Shown: positions 52,497-62,272, counted from the stretch's first letter. The stretch is DNA of 64,000 bases from Calditrichia bacterium (GCA_020635035.1 JACKAO010000007.1:1-64000); one strand, 5' to 3'. The notes: generated by a model not told the origin, from the sequence alone. Made by a program: numbers and translations.

Positions 52497-53789
52497 GTGA
52501 TCGCAAGATACTCCTTACCGGAAATTGAAAAAATATGGACTGACGAACAACGCTTTTCTATTTGGCTGGATATAGAAATTGCCGCCTGTGAAGCAAATCA
52601 TCAGCTGGGCGTGATTCCGGATAAAGCACTGGATGAGATTAAGAAAAAAGCAAATTTTGAAACAAATCGTATCCTTGAAATTGAAGAAGAAGTTAAGCAT
52701 GATGTTATTGCTTTTCTGACCAATGTTGCAGAATATGTCGGCCCGTCTTCACGCTATATTCATTACGGATTAACATCATCGGATGTACTCGACACAGCCC
52801 TGGCTGTTCAAATGGTTCGGGCTGCCAAGCTGATCGAAAAAGTATTGGATGAATTAACCAATGTAATTGGTGAACGGGCAAAAGAGTTTAAAAAAACCAT
52901 AATGATTGGCCGCAGTCATGGCGTACATGCCGAACCAATAACTTTTGGACTCAAGCTGGCGGTTTGGTATGATGAGTTAAAACGTCAGCAACAACGCCTT
53001 AAGGAAGCAATAGAGACTGTCCGGGTAGGGCAAATTTCCGGCGCAGTTGGTACTTATGATCACCTTGATCCGCAGGTTCAGGATTATGTTTGCCTTAAGC
53101 TTGGGCTAAAGTCAGCAAATATATCAACGCAAGTGCTGCAGCGTGACCGCCATGCTCATTACATGATGGCACTTGCTCTGATTGGCGGTACAATCGAAAA
53201 AATTGCTGTTGAGATTCGCCATTTACAGCGCACGGAAGTGCTGGAAGCAGAAGAAGGATTCAGTAAAGGACAAAAAGGGTCATCTGCAATGCCACACAAA
53301 AAGAACCCGATTATAAGCGAAAGACTTACCGGGATGGCGCGTATACTCAGGGGCAACGCACATGCTGCTATGGAGAATATGGCATTGTGGCATGAACGTG
53401 ATATTTCTCATTCTTCGGTTGAACGCGTTATTGTACCGGATAGTACTATGCTGCTTTATTATATGCTGGTCAAAGCAAAAGATTTAATTAAAAATTTAAA
53501 TGTTTTCCCTGAAAATATGATAGCAAATTTACAAAAAACAAATGGACTGTTCAGTTCTCAGGTTGTGTTACTTGCACTGACTCAAAAAGGTGTCAGCAGG
53601 GAAATTGCATACAGATTGGTGCAACGAAACGCCATGCAGGTTTGGAAAGAAAAAAGCAATTTTGCTGATGTGTTAAGCAAAGACAATGAACTTTCAGAGT
53701 TTTTATCTCAGCAGGAAATCGAAGATCTATGCTCTATTGATAAACGTCTGAGTAAAGTTGATTACATATTTAAAAAAGTTGGCTTGTAA
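52497..53789 (+). CDS. purB: Adenylosuccinate lyase
   Basis: 430 aa, GTG start. Fumarase/aspartase-superfamily signature SSAMPHKKNPIISE, plus HYGLTSSDVLDTA and IGRSHGVHAEPITFG. Catalyses two steps of purine synthesis, releasing fumarate from SAICAR and adenylosuccinate. It is the sole pur gene here. The 3' end is 16 bp from psd. Confidence 0.93.
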   Translation: MIARYSLPEIEKIWTDEQRFSIWLDIEIAACEANHQLGVIPDKALDEIKKKANFETNRILEIEEEVKHDVIAFLTNVAEYVGPSSRYIHYGLTSSDVLDTALAVQMVRAAKLIEKVLDELTNVIGERAKEFKKTIMIGRSHGVHAEPITFGLKLAVWYDELKRQQQRLKEAIETVRVGQISGAVGTYDHLDPQVQDYVCLKLGLKSANISTQVLQRDRHAHYMMALALIGGTIEKIAVEIRHLQRTEVLEAEEGFSKGQKGSSAMPHKKNPIISERLTGMARILRGNAHAAMENMALWHERDISHSSVERVIVPDSTMLLYYMLVKAKDLIKNLNVFPENMIANLQKTNGLFSSQVVLLALTQKGVSREIAYRLVQRNAMQVWKEKSNFADVLSKDNELSEFLSQQEIEDLCSIDKRLSKVDYIFKKVGL

Positions 53790-53805
53790 AAAAACAGGGG
53801 TGCTG

Positions 53806-54447
53806 ATGATTGCAAAAGACGGAATGCCTGTCCTGGCTGTAACAGGTATATTAACGGTTGTGATGTTTCTTTTATATTGGCTTTTTCCTAATACAATTAT
53901 GCTGGTTGTTTTGTGCCTGGCGTTGTTCCTTTTTGTTTTTAGCCTGTTCTTTCTAAGAGATCCGGATCGCGAAACACCATCGGGAGAAAACCTGATTATT
54001 TCTCCTGCAGACGGCACTGTTATTAAGGTGGACCAGGTGGAAGAAACAGATTATTTTGCCGGCAAAGTACAAAGGGTCTCAATTTTTATGTCAGTATTTA
54101 ATGTGCATGTAAACCGGGTTCCTGTATCCGGAATAGTTGACTATCTTGAATATGAAAAAGGAAAATTTCTTGCAGCATTTGCTGATGATGCATCGGACCA
54201 TAATGAACGATCCATTATTGGCATCAGCTCAGCAAGGGGAAAAATATTGTTTAAACAAATTGCCGGATTAATAGCACGGAGAATTGTATTTAATTTAAAT
54301 AAAAGTGATTCTGTTGTTGCCGGAGAGCGCTTTGGTCTTATCCGTTATGGTTCAAGGGTGGATATATACATGCCATTGACAGCAAAAATTCATGTTAAAC
54401 TTAAAGATAAAGTTCAGTCTGGGAAAACGATCATAGGAGAATTCTGA
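53806..54447 (+). CDS. psd: Phosphatidylserine decarboxylase (short type)
   Basis: 213 aa from ATG 53806 with GGGGTG upstream; an earlier in-frame start lies inside purB. Two N-terminal membrane segments, then ISPADGTV, FMSVFNVHVNRVPVSG and the self-processing GS in LIRYGSRVDIYMP, where serinolysis makes the pyruvoyl group. Makes phosphatidylethanolamine together with the next gene, pssA, one base away. Confidence 0.92.
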   Translation: MIAKDGMPVLAVTGILTVVMFLLYWLFPNTIMLVVLCLALFLFVFSLFFLRDPDRETPSGENLIISPADGTVIKVDQVEETDYFAGKVQRVSIFMSVFNVHVNRVPVSGIVDYLEYEKGKFLAAFADDASDHNERSIIGISSARGKILFKQIAGLIARRIVFNLNKSDSVVAGERFGLIRYGSRVDIYMPLTAKIHVKLKDKVQSGKTIIGEF

Positions 54448-54448
54448 T

Positions 54449-55219
54449 TTGATACGCATATCCCGTTCCATTGTCCCCAATTCCTTTACAGTTGGTAATA
54501 TGCTTAGCGGCTACATGTCTATTGTTTTTTCTGTAAACCAAAAAGATTTTACACTTGCCGCCTGGATGATTGTGCTTGCTGCATTCCTGGATGCGATTGA
54601 TGGGAAAGTAGCCCGCATCACGAATTCTTCAAGCAAATTTGGTGTGGAATATGATTCTTTAGCTGATGTTGTTTCTTTTGGGGTTGCACCATCGGTGCTT
54701 ATTTATCAGTATTATTTTATTCATCTGAGTCATATTGGATTGTTCTTTAGTTTTTTCCCGGTTTTATTTGGCAGCATCCGACTTGCCCGTTTTAATGTTG
54801 AATTAACCGGCTTCACAAAAACCCATTTCAGCGGATTGCCGATTCCAGCTGCTGCAATTACGCTTGCCAGTTACATTCTTTTATCAGAAAAATATTTTTC
54901 CAGTGAACCTGTACCGCGACTGATTATGGTTATTACAGCGGTTGTTTCTTTGCTTATGGTATCAAATGTACGATATGAAGTATTTCCGCAGGTCACTTTT
55001 CGCGGAAGTAAAAAGCAGAAAATAATTTTCAGCGGGTTAATAGTTGTTGGTGTACTTCTGCTGCTTTTCCCAAATTTGCTTATTTTTCCATTTATGATTT
55101 TATATATTTTGAGCGGATTAATTTTCTCGGCGTTTCAGAAGACAACAGAACATCGACGGCGCAGGAAAAGCAAAAATGTTGAAAATAATGATGAAGATGA
55201 TGAAACAGATATCGAATAG
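54449..55219 (+). CDS. pssA: CDP-diacylglycerol-serine O-phosphatidyltransferase
   Basis: 256 aa, TTG start directly after psd. Eight or so membrane segments and the CDP-alcohol transferase motif D-G-x2-A-R-x8-G-x3-D-x3-D in DAIDGKVARITNSSSKFGVE then YDSLAD. Makes phosphatidylserine from CDP-diacylglycerol. The C-terminal tail is very charged (KTTEHRRRRKSKNVENNDED). Confidence 0.93.
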   Translation: MIRISRSIVPNSFTVGNMLSGYMSIVFSVNQKDFTLAAWMIVLAAFLDAIDGKVARITNSSSKFGVEYDSLADVVSFGVAPSVLIYQYYFIHLSHIGLFFSFFPVLFGSIRLARFNVELTGFTKTHFSGLPIPAAAITLASYILLSEKYFSSEPVPRLIMVITAVVSLLMVSNVRYEVFPQVTFRGSKKQKIIFSGLIVVGVLLLLFPNLLIFPFMILYILSGLIFSAFQKTTEHRRRRKSKNVENNDEDDETDIE

Positions 55220-55270
55220 CATGAGTTTAACACCCAGATTTAATAACAATTTTTAAGAAAGCAGGTTAAT

Positions 55271-55504
55271 ATGTTTGGAATAGGAACAACCGAATTATTA
55301 GTGATTCTTTTTATAATATTACTGGTTTTTGGTTCTAAAAAATTGCCGGAATTGGCGCGTGGTTTAGGAAAAGGGATAAATGAGTTTAAACGGGCTTCTC
55401 AGGAAATCCAGAATGAACTGGATATTAACACACCGCCAAAACAGGCTCCTAAAAGTGTTCCTGAAAAAAATACAGAGGATGAATCAAAACCTAAAAGTGA
55501 GTAA
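55271..55504 (+). CDS. tatA: Twin-arginine translocase TatA/E family subunit
   Basis: 77 aa: N-terminal helix MFGIGTTELLVILFIILLVF, then the FGSKKLPELARGLGKGINEFK motif of TatA and a charged, disordered tail. Forms the Tat translocation pore. tatC is not in the window. Starts 51 bp after pssA and ends 2 bp before gatA. Confidence 0.92.
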   Translation: MFGIGTTELLVILFIILLVFGSKKLPELARGLGKGINEFKRASQEIQNELDINTPPKQAPKSVPEKNTEDESKPKSE

Positions 55505-55506
55505 TA

Positions 55507-56919
55507 ATGTCTGCCAGAAAAACAGTTGAGCACATAAAGAACAGGGAAATTTCTGCAACTGATCATCTGAAAACTTGTTTAAAAAACTTAGAACAGACAA
55601 AACATTTAAATGCATTTATTCGGGTATTTGAAGAAAAAGCACTTGATCAGGCAGCAAATCTTGATCGGCGTATACAAAAAGGTGAAGCTACTGGTCCGTT
55701 AGCAGGTTTAGTAGTTGCTGTAAAAGATAATATAAATATAGCCGGTGAACTTACTTCCTGTGGCAGTAAAATATTAAATCCTTTTAAATCGCCTTATAAT
55801 GCTACTGTTATTGATAAACTGGAAAGTGCGGATGCCATTATTGTTGGCAAAACCAATCTTGATGAATTCGCGATGGGGTCATCAAATGAGAGTTCTGCTT
55901 TTGGCCCTGTAAAAAATCCCCATAATGAAAACCGTGTTCCCGGTGGTTCAAGTGGCGGATCGGCAGTTGCTGTTGCCACGGGATCTGCTGACGTAGCCTT
56001 GGGAAGTGATACCGGTGGTTCAATCCGGCAGCCTGCGGCACTTACCGCAACCGTCGGTATCAAACCGTCTTATGGCAGAGTTTCCAGATATGGACTGGTA
56101 GCGTATGCATCATCTTTGGATCAAATCGGAACATTTGGGAAAAAGACGGATGACGCTGCATTTCTGCTTCAGCAAATCGCGGGATATGACAATCTTGACA
56201 GCACATCGGCAGATATAGCTGTTCCTGATTATAATGTTTCGCTGGAGAATGTAAAAGGCCTTAAAATTGGCGTTCCTAAAGAATACTTTGCAAAAGGGCT
56301 GGATAACGAAATAAAATCAGGGGTCTTGAGCATAGTCGAAAAGCTTAAAACCGACGGAGCCGAAATTACAGAACTTGAAATGTCCAGTACTGAATATGCC
56401 ATTGCGATGTATTACATCATTGCAACAGCTGAAGCTTCATCAAATCTGGCACGTTTTGATGGTGTAAGGTATGGTTTGCGTAAGGGGGATGAAGACGGAC
56501 TCATTGAAATGTATGGCCAAACGCGTAGTGAAGGATTTGGTGATGAAGTCCGCCGCCGAATAATTCTTGGCACATATGTTTTATCTGCGGGGTATTATGA
56601 TGCTTATTATAAAAAGGCCCAGCAGGTTCGGCGTATATTAAAAAATGACTTTGACAAGGCTTTTTCTGCCTGCGATGTAATCGTTTCTCCAACAACACCT
56701 GCAACAGCTTTTAAAATTGGTGAAATGGTTGATGATCCATTAGCCATGTATCTTTCGGATATATACACAGTGTCAGCAAATCTTGCCGGTATTTGCGGGA
56801 TAAGTCTCCCGGCGGGGATACATTCCGACGGCTTACCATTTGGCATTCAGTTTCAGGCAAAAGCATTTAATGAATCCATACTTTTTAAACTCGGAAATTA
56901 TATAGAAAATAATCTCTAA
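55507..56919 (+). CDS. gatA: Glu/Asp-tRNA amidotransferase subunit A
   Basis: 470 aa. The amidase triad is intact: K73 (VAVKDNIN), S148 (PGGSSGGS) and nucleophile S172 (SDTGGSIRQP). With GatB and GatC it converts misacylated Glu-tRNA(Gln) and Asp-tRNA(Asn). Followed 18 bp later by gatB; gatC is not adjacent, which is common. Confidence 0.95.
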   Translation: MSARKTVEHIKNREISATDHLKTCLKNLEQTKHLNAFIRVFEEKALDQAANLDRRIQKGEATGPLAGLVVAVKDNINIAGELTSCGSKILNPFKSPYNATVIDKLESADAIIVGKTNLDEFAMGSSNESSAFGPVKNPHNENRVPGGSSGGSAVAVATGSADVALGSDTGGSIRQPAALTATVGIKPSYGRVSRYGLVAYASSLDQIGTFGKKTDDAAFLLQQIAGYDNLDSTSADIAVPDYNVSLENVKGLKIGVPKEYFAKGLDNEIKSGVLSIVEKLKTDGAEITELEMSSTEYAIAMYYIIATAEASSNLARFDGVRYGLRKGDEDGLIEMYGQTRSEGFGDEVRRRIILGTYVLSAGYYDAYYKKAQQVRRILKNDFDKAFSACDVIVSPTTPATAFKIGEMVDDPLAMYLSDIYTVSANLAGICGISLPAGIHSDGLPFGIQFQAKAFNESILFKLGNYIENNL

Positions 56920-56937
56920 CCACGGTCTGATTTAATA

Positions 56938-58380
56938 ATGAAATACGAAGTTGTAATAGGATTAGAAGTACACGCTCAGCTGGCAACTAACACTAAAATA
57001 TTCTGTGGCTGCAGTACCCGGTTTGGATCTGAACCTAATACGCAGGTTTGTCCTGTATGCCTTGGTTTACCCGGGAGTTTGCCGGTTTTAAATAATCAGG
57101 TAGTTGAATTTGCAATTAAAATGGGGCTGGCAACAGATTCCCAAATCACGAGATTAAATAAATTTGCACGTAAGAATTATTTCTACCCGGATTTGCCTAA
57201 AGGCTACCAGATTTCTCAATTTGAAGAGCCGATTTGTGAACACGGTTACGTGGATATTCATGTCGATGATCAACATAAACGCATTGGTATCACCCGTATC
57301 CATATGGAAGAAGATGCGGGAAAATCAGTACATGACGAAGGGTATGTAAATAAAGATGAAACACTGATCGATCTTAATCGCTGTGGTGTACCTTTAATCG
57401 AAATTGTAAGTGAACCCGATATCCGCTCTGCTAAAGAAGCCGCGGCATACCTTACAAAAATCAGGCAGCTTGTTCGTTACCTGGGTATCTGCGACGGCAA
57501 CATGGAAGAAGGAAGCTTGCGCTGCGATGCAAATATCAGCTTAAGGCCTTTTGGTCAAAAAGAGTTTGGGACGAAAACAGAGCTTAAAAATATGAATTCT
57601 ATCCGCAATGTTGAACGGGCAATTGAATATGAAATAAAACGCCAGACGTATATTCTTGAAGATGGGGAGAAAGTTATACAGGAAACATTGCTCTGGGATC
57701 CGGTCAAAAACGAAGCACGGCCAATGCGCAGTAAAGAAGAATCACATGATTATCGTTATTTCCCCGACCCTGATCTTGTGCCGGTTAAAATAAGCCAGGA
57801 ATGGCTTGATAATATTCATAATGCTCTTCCGGAATTACCCGATGTTAAATCGAAACGCTTTACTGAAGAGTATAGTTTGCCTGAGTATGATGCCGAAGTT
57901 CTGACAGCTTCCCGTGATATTGCAGATTATTTTGAAACAACAGCAAAATCAGTGAAAAATTCAAAACTGGTCAGCAATTGGGTGATGGGTGAAGTCATGC
58001 GTCTTTTAAATCAGCAGAAGACAGAAATTGATCACATAGGAATATCACCTGCCAGATTATCCGATTTGCTTAACGCGATTGACCAGAATGTTATAAGTGG
58101 CAGTGCGGCCAAAACTGTTTTTGAGAAGCTTGCAGAATCTGATTTATCAGTTGCAGAAATTATTGAGCAAAAAGGGCTGAAGCAGGTTTCTGACAGTGGT
58201 GCACTGGATAGTTGGATTGACCAGGTTATTGCCGAGAATAGACCGCAGGTGGAACGTTATAAAAACGGAGAAACAAAGCTCCTTGGGTTTTTTGTCGGCT
58301 CAATAATGAAAGCATCAAAAGGGAAAGCAGATCCAAAGTTGACCAATGAATTACTTCGAAAAAAACTATCAGAATTATAA
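56938..58380 (+). CDS. gatB: Glu/Asp-tRNA amidotransferase subunit B
   Basis: 480 aa. VIGLEVHAQLATNTKIFCGC at the N-terminus with zinc-binding cysteines (FCGC, CPVCLGLPGSLPVLN), DLPKGYQISQ and the LLKxEGS-type region MEEGSLRCDANIS; a tail domain for tRNA binding at the C-terminus. Binds and phosphorylates the tRNA-bound Glu or Asp. Its last 35 bp overlap the next gene. Confidence 0.95.
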   Translation: MKYEVVIGLEVHAQLATNTKIFCGCSTRFGSEPNTQVCPVCLGLPGSLPVLNNQVVEFAIKMGLATDSQITRLNKFARKNYFYPDLPKGYQISQFEEPICEHGYVDIHVDDQHKRIGITRIHMEEDAGKSVHDEGYVNKDETLIDLNRCGVPLIEIVSEPDIRSAKEAAAYLTKIRQLVRYLGICDGNMEEGSLRCDANISLRPFGQKEFGTKTELKNMNSIRNVERAIEYEIKRQTYILEDGEKVIQETLLWDPVKNEARPMRSKEESHDYRYFPDPDLVPVKISQEWLDNIHNALPELPDVKSKRFTEEYSLPEYDAEVLTASRDIADYFETTAKSVKNSKLVSNWVMGEVMRLLNQQKTEIDHIGISPARLSDLLNAIDQNVISGSAAKTVFEKLAESDLSVAEIIEQKGLKQVSDSGALDSWIDQVIAENRPQVERYKNGETKLLGFFVGSIMKASKGKADPKLTNELLRKKLSEL

Positions 58381-59116
58381 ATATGCAGTTTTGATCGTAA
58401 TTGCGTTTGTAACTCTTCTTGCTGCGCAGGACTCTTTACAATATTTACCAGATTCAACAACCACGTCTTTTACAAAAATTGACAGCACACTTTATCATAA
58501 AAATGATTCTTTAGGTTTAAAACTTACATTTCCCCTGGAAAATAAAATTAACCGAAATGCAATTCCGGTTCCTAAAATGCCTGATAATCCGTGGGAATTG
58601 GATTACAGAAGCAGCTCATATTATACTCCACGGCTGGTTCAGGATAAGATGGACCAGATAATGAACCGACCCCGATCGGATAGTTTTGTTCCTGTTATGG
58701 CAATGGCATTTTTTGCTGCAAACCTTGCAGTAAAACAATTACAGGCATCAAAGCTTTTTCAACTTTCTGCAGAAGATTATTTAGTGGATGATTTAGAGTG
58801 GAAAATTCTTGAAGCTTTATGGAAAGAATCTCCATTACGGATCGATGAGCTATATCTCAATACAAATCTTAAAGACAGCACAACCGCTACCGAATTGCAA
58901 AAACACCTTACACATCTGGCGGATAAAAATCTCATTAAAACACGCGACGCTGGAAGTGATATTATTCTTTTTTACCCGGCGCTGGATCTTAATTCGGTCA
59001 AACAACTTTTTATTGAAGATGTCCGTAATGATTCTGTGAATGATTCACTTAAGGTGCAAATGAAGATTGTTCTGGAACGCTTTCCCAAAGAAAAAGACAC
59101 CAAAGCAAAGAAATGA
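58346..59116 (+). CDS. Membrane-anchored protein with BlaI-like winged helix
   Basis: 256 aa. An N-terminal hydrophobic stretch (YAVLIVIAFVTLLAAQDS) follows a short charged tail, so a signal anchor or signal peptide. Residues about 140-225 (LEWKILEALWKESPLRIDEL, TELQKHLTHLADKNLIKTRD) resemble the winged-helix domain of BlaI/MecI repressors. A DNA-binding fold attached to an exported or membrane N-terminus is odd. It overlaps gatB by 35 bp and the asparaginase gene by 4 bp. Confidence 0.55.
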   Translation: MNYFEKNYQNYKYAVLIVIAFVTLLAAQDSLQYLPDSTTTSFTKIDSTLYHKNDSLGLKLTFPLENKINRNAIPVPKMPDNPWELDYRSSSYYTPRLVQDKMDQIMNRPRSDSFVPVMAMAFFAANLAVKQLQASKLFQLSAEDYLVDDLEWKILEALWKESPLRIDELYLNTNLKDSTTATELQKHLTHLADKNLIKTRDAGSDIILFYPALDLNSVKQLFIEDVRNDSVNDSLKVQMKIVLERFPKEKDTKAKK

Positions 59117-60027
59117 TAAAACCAAAAATTATTGTTCATGGCGGTGCCTGGGATATACCGGCTCATATGCATAAGATGCACACTGATGGCATTGAGAAAG
59201 CACTTCGTAAAGGGATTGAAATTCTTCAAAAAACCAATGATCCGATTGAAACCGTAATCGGAATTGTCTGTGCCCTTGAAGACGATCCCACTTTTGATGC
59301 GGGAAAAGGATCATTTTTAAATGAAGCCGGACAAGTGGAAATGGATGCCGGCATCATGCATGGTAAAGATTTATCTGTTGGAGCAGTTGCTGCAATTCAA
59401 AACATCAGAAATCCAATCATTATTGCAAACCTGGTGCGTGAAAAAACACAACATGTCATGCTGACCGGAGACGGGGCATTAATGTTTGCAAAAGAGCAGG
59501 GTGTGCAACCTGTAGATACAATTGAATTATTGGTAGGACGTGAAAAAGAACTATATCATGATCTTTTAAAAGAAAAAGATGTGAAAATTAAATCATTTTT
59601 TGAGATGAAACACCCTTCCGATACGGTTGGCGCAGTCGTCATAAACAGCCATGGAAATATTGCTGCAGCCACATCCACCGGGGGAACACCCTTTAAAAAA
59701 GCAGGGCGGGTTGGGGATAGTCCAATCGTTGGTGCCGGCTTTTATGCGGATGATACTTGTGCAGGCGTTTCAACAACTGGTTGGGGTGAAGGAATTTTGC
59801 GAACCCTATTAGCACGGGAGGCAGCCGACCAGGTTCTGAATGGAACCAGTGCCCATGATGCAGCTAAAAAAAGTATAGCAATTATGAAGAAAAAAGTTAA
59901 TGGTGATGCAGGGTTGATTATTATTGACAAGACAGGTGACTATGCATTTGACCATAATACACCTTTTATGGCTGTTGGTGCAGCCACAATTGACGGAATT
60001 GACTTTGTTAAAATAAGCAGCAGATAA
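59113..60027 (+). CDS. Isoaspartyl peptidase / L-asparaginase (Ntn hydrolase)
   Basis: 304 aa. The N-terminal nucleophile T171 follows HPSD in SDTVGAVVINSHGNIAAATS, where self-cleavage occurs; GGAWDIP, FDAGKGSFLNEAG and the GAGFYAD loop fit plant-type asparaginases. Hydrolyses isoaspartyl peptides. Starts inside the previous gene. Confidence 0.9.
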   Translation: MIKPKIIVHGGAWDIPAHMHKMHTDGIEKALRKGIEILQKTNDPIETVIGIVCALEDDPTFDAGKGSFLNEAGQVEMDAGIMHGKDLSVGAVAAIQNIRNPIIIANLVREKTQHVMLTGDGALMFAKEQGVQPVDTIELLVGREKELYHDLLKEKDVKIKSFFEMKHPSDTVGAVVINSHGNIAAATSTGGTPFKKAGRVGDSPIVGAGFYADDTCAGVSTTGWGEGILRTLLAREAADQVLNGTSAHDAAKKSIAIMKKKVNGDAGLIIIDKTGDYAFDHNTPFMAVGAATIDGIDFVKISSR

Positions 60028-60028
60028 A

Positions 60029-60862
60029 ATGATCCCACATATCATTTCTTTATCAAGACCTTTGAATGTTGTTATCGGCGGGCTTTCAGTTTTAATTGCT
60101 GCATCAATTTCAGCACAATTTGCCTTAGATTTAAAGGTGCTCTTAGCCATTTTAGCTGCAGCATTAATAACAGCTGCTGCGAATATTATTAATGATATTT
60201 TTGATATTGAAATTGATAAAATTAATAAGCCTGAACGGGTTTTGGCAGCAGGCCTTATTTCTGTTAAATCTGCCCGGATTGCATTTCTTGTATTTAATAT
60301 TACAGGACTTGTAGCTGCATTTTCAGGTGGGTGGGATCTGTTTTTTATTGCCTTTTTTGCAGAACTCTTATTGTACTTTTACAGTTATTATTTTAAAAGA
60401 ACAATTCTTATGGGCAACATTGTTGTTAGTCTGATAACCGGCCTGGCATTTATATTCGGAGCTGCGGCTGTTGATGATTGGAAAGTTGGCATTGTACCGG
60501 CTATCTTTGCATTTTTGTTTCATCTTGGACGCGAACTTATCAAGGATTTGCAAGATGTAGATGGTGATCTTGCAAATGAAGCTGTAACCTTTCCGGGCCA
60601 ATTTGGTAAAAAAGCATCTTTAATTCTTATTAACCTGATTTTTGCATTTTTATCTGCATTCCTTACAGTTCCATATTTTATAAACTTATATTCTGTCGCA
60701 TATCTGTATGTTGTTATCCCGGGGGTATCCATCGTATTAGTTTTTGTTTCGGTTTTGTTATGGTTTAAAAATGACGTGCTATGGCTTGGTAAAATTAGTA
60801 TGTTATTAAAAGTTGATATGTTTATCGGGTTGATAGCCATATTTATCGGATCACGCATATGA
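60029..60862 (+). CDS. UbiA-family prenyltransferase
   Basis: 277 aa, about 8-9 membrane helices. Two Asp-rich motifs for Mg-diphosphate binding: NDIFDIEIDKINKPERVL (about residues 52-69) and DLQDVDGD (about 170-177). Transfers prenyl chains to an acceptor; the second motif and lack of ubiquinone neighbours fit the digeranylgeranylglycerol-phosphate-synthase-like subgroup, but the acceptor is undetermined. Overlaps maf by 4 bp. Confidence 0.85.
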   Translation: MIPHIISLSRPLNVVIGGLSVLIAASISAQFALDLKVLLAILAAALITAAANIINDIFDIEIDKINKPERVLAAGLISVKSARIAFLVFNITGLVAAFSGGWDLFFIAFFAELLLYFYSYYFKRTILMGNIVVSLITGLAFIFGAAAVDDWKVGIVPAIFAFLFHLGRELIKDLQDVDGDLANEAVTFPGQFGKKASLILINLIFAFLSAFLTVPYFINLYSVAYLYVVIPGVSIVLVFVSVLLWFKNDVLWLGKISMLLKVDMFIGLIAIFIGSRI

Positions 60863-61473
60863 TTTTTTCTTTGATAACTAATCTTGAGCATTTGGATATT
60901 ATACTTGCATCCACGTCCCCAAGGAGATTTGAATTGCTGGATTCTACCGGATTAAAATTTAAAGTGATTCCAAGTGGATTTGATGAATCTAAAATTATCA
61001 TCAAAAATCCTGAAGAATATGTAAAAGAAGCCGCTTTACAAAAAGGACTTGAAGTTGCGAAGAATCATCCCGGTCACCTGGTAATTTCTGCAGATACCAT
61101 AGTTGTTTTGGACAGGCAAATTCTTGGCAAACCGAATCATGAAGATCATGCTATAGAAATGCTAAAACAGCTTTCCGGAAAAAAACATACTGTTTTGACG
61201 GCATTTGGACTTTTTCTGCTGCGTTTTGATAAACAGGTTGTCGAAACTGTTTCAACAGATGTTACCATGCAGTTCTTATCTGACGAACTGATTGAAGCAT
61301 ATGTAAATACCGGTGAACCCCTGGATAAAGCCGGAGCTTATGCAATTCAGGGACAGGGTGCTATGCTCATTGAAAAAATTAATGGTAGTTATTCTAATGT
61401 TGTTGGTTTTCCCCTTGCAGAATTTTTTCAGACTCTTGATAATTTCCTGAAAGGGCTCAAAATCAAGCACTAA
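60859..61473 (+). CDS. maf: Maf-family nucleotide pyrophosphatase
   Basis: 204 aa, starting in the UbiA stop (ATGA). ILASTSPRRFELLDSTGL, then VISADTIVVLDRQILGKP and a later GEPLDKAGAYAIQGQGA, all Maf hallmarks. It hydrolyses non-canonical or m5U/dTTP-type nucleoside triphosphates and slows septum formation when overproduced in other bacteria. Confidence 0.92.
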   Translation: MIFSLITNLEHLDIILASTSPRRFELLDSTGLKFKVIPSGFDESKIIIKNPEEYVKEAALQKGLEVAKNHPGHLVISADTIVVLDRQILGKPNHEDHAIEMLKQLSGKKHTVLTAFGLFLLRFDKQVVETVSTDVTMQFLSDELIEAYVNTGEPLDKAGAYAIQGQGAMLIEKINGSYSNVVGFPLAEFFQTLDNFLKGLKIKH

Positions 61474-61482
61474 CGGATTATT

Positions 61483-61842
61483 ATGCCGGGTAAAATTCTA
61501 TTTGTTGATGACGATCCAAACTTTCAGAAAATGATCGAAATTTTTCTGAGAAACAATTCTTACGATATTTCATTTGCAAAAAATGGAAGATCAGCACTTC
61601 ATCTTATTCAGCAGCATGTTTATGATTTAGTAATCTCCGATGTTCAAATGCCAGAAATGGATGGGTTAACAATGATAACAGAAATAAAAAAAGTTAATGC
61701 AGATCTGCCGGTTATTATAGTCTCAGCATTTGGAAATGAGTCAATGGCAGAAAAAGCTATTGCAGCAGGAGCACGCCTTATTTTAAATAAGCCTTTTGAA
61801 AGCAAAGCTTTAATTTCAGCTATCGAAACCTTTATTCGATAG
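61483..61842 (+). CDS. Stand-alone response regulator receiver domain
   Basis: 119 aa: acidic pocket FVDDDPN, phospho-Asp D53 in VISDVQMPEMDG and K in LNKPFESK. No output domain, so it probably acts by protein contact. Cognate kinase not obvious; 9 bp after maf. Confidence 0.9.
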   Translation: MPGKILFVDDDPNFQKMIEIFLRNNSYDISFAKNGRSALHLIQQHVYDLVISDVQMPEMDGLTMITEIKKVNADLPVIIVSAFGNESMAEKAIAAGARLILNKPFESKALISAIETFIR

Positions 61843-61849
61843 TTTTTTA

Positions 61850-62272
61850 TTACAACCGCTCGTTACGTTCACTTACCTTTTTAGCAAGCTCAGAAACAGT
61901 TGTTTTTTCAAACTGACTTTTAATCTGTACTTTTACAATTGTCCACTGATCATGCATAGGACATGGAGTTTCTACCCCGCATCCAGGCAAACCCAGAACA
62001 CAACGATCGAAAAGATCGGCGCCTTCAATGGCATCTACCAGTTCGGCGATATATATTTTATCTGGTGGGCGATTAAAAGCAATTCCGCCTTGTGGACCGC
62101 GATTTGAAATAAGGATATTCCTTTGAGTAAGTTTTTGCAGAATTTTTGTAAGAAAATGGAAGGATATTTTTAGCTTTTCAGAAATCTCGGAAATCGGTAC
62201 ATACTTGCGGTCTTTTTTAGCTGCGATATAAATCACTGCACGAATCCCGTAAACTGTTGCATTTGATAACAT
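61850..62272 (-). CDS. Rrf2-family regulator with three Fe-S-type cysteines
   Basis: 140 aa. The winged-helix N-terminus (AVIYIAAKKDRKYVPISEIS, SFHFLTKILQKLTQRNILISNRG) is typical of Rrf2. C91-x6-C98-x5-C104 gives the three ligands of an iron-sulfur sensor like NsrR/IscR. It may regulate the divergent gamma-lyase or general Fe-S/NO responses. Intergenic distance to the lyase is about 160 bp. Confidence 0.88.
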   Translation of the reverse strand: MLSNATVYGIRAVIYIAAKKDRKYVPISEISEKLKISFHFLTKILQKLTQRNILISNRGPQGGIAFNRPPDKIYIAELVDAIEGADLFDRCVLGLPGCGVETPCPMHDQWTIVKVQIKSQFEKTTVSELAKKVSERNERL

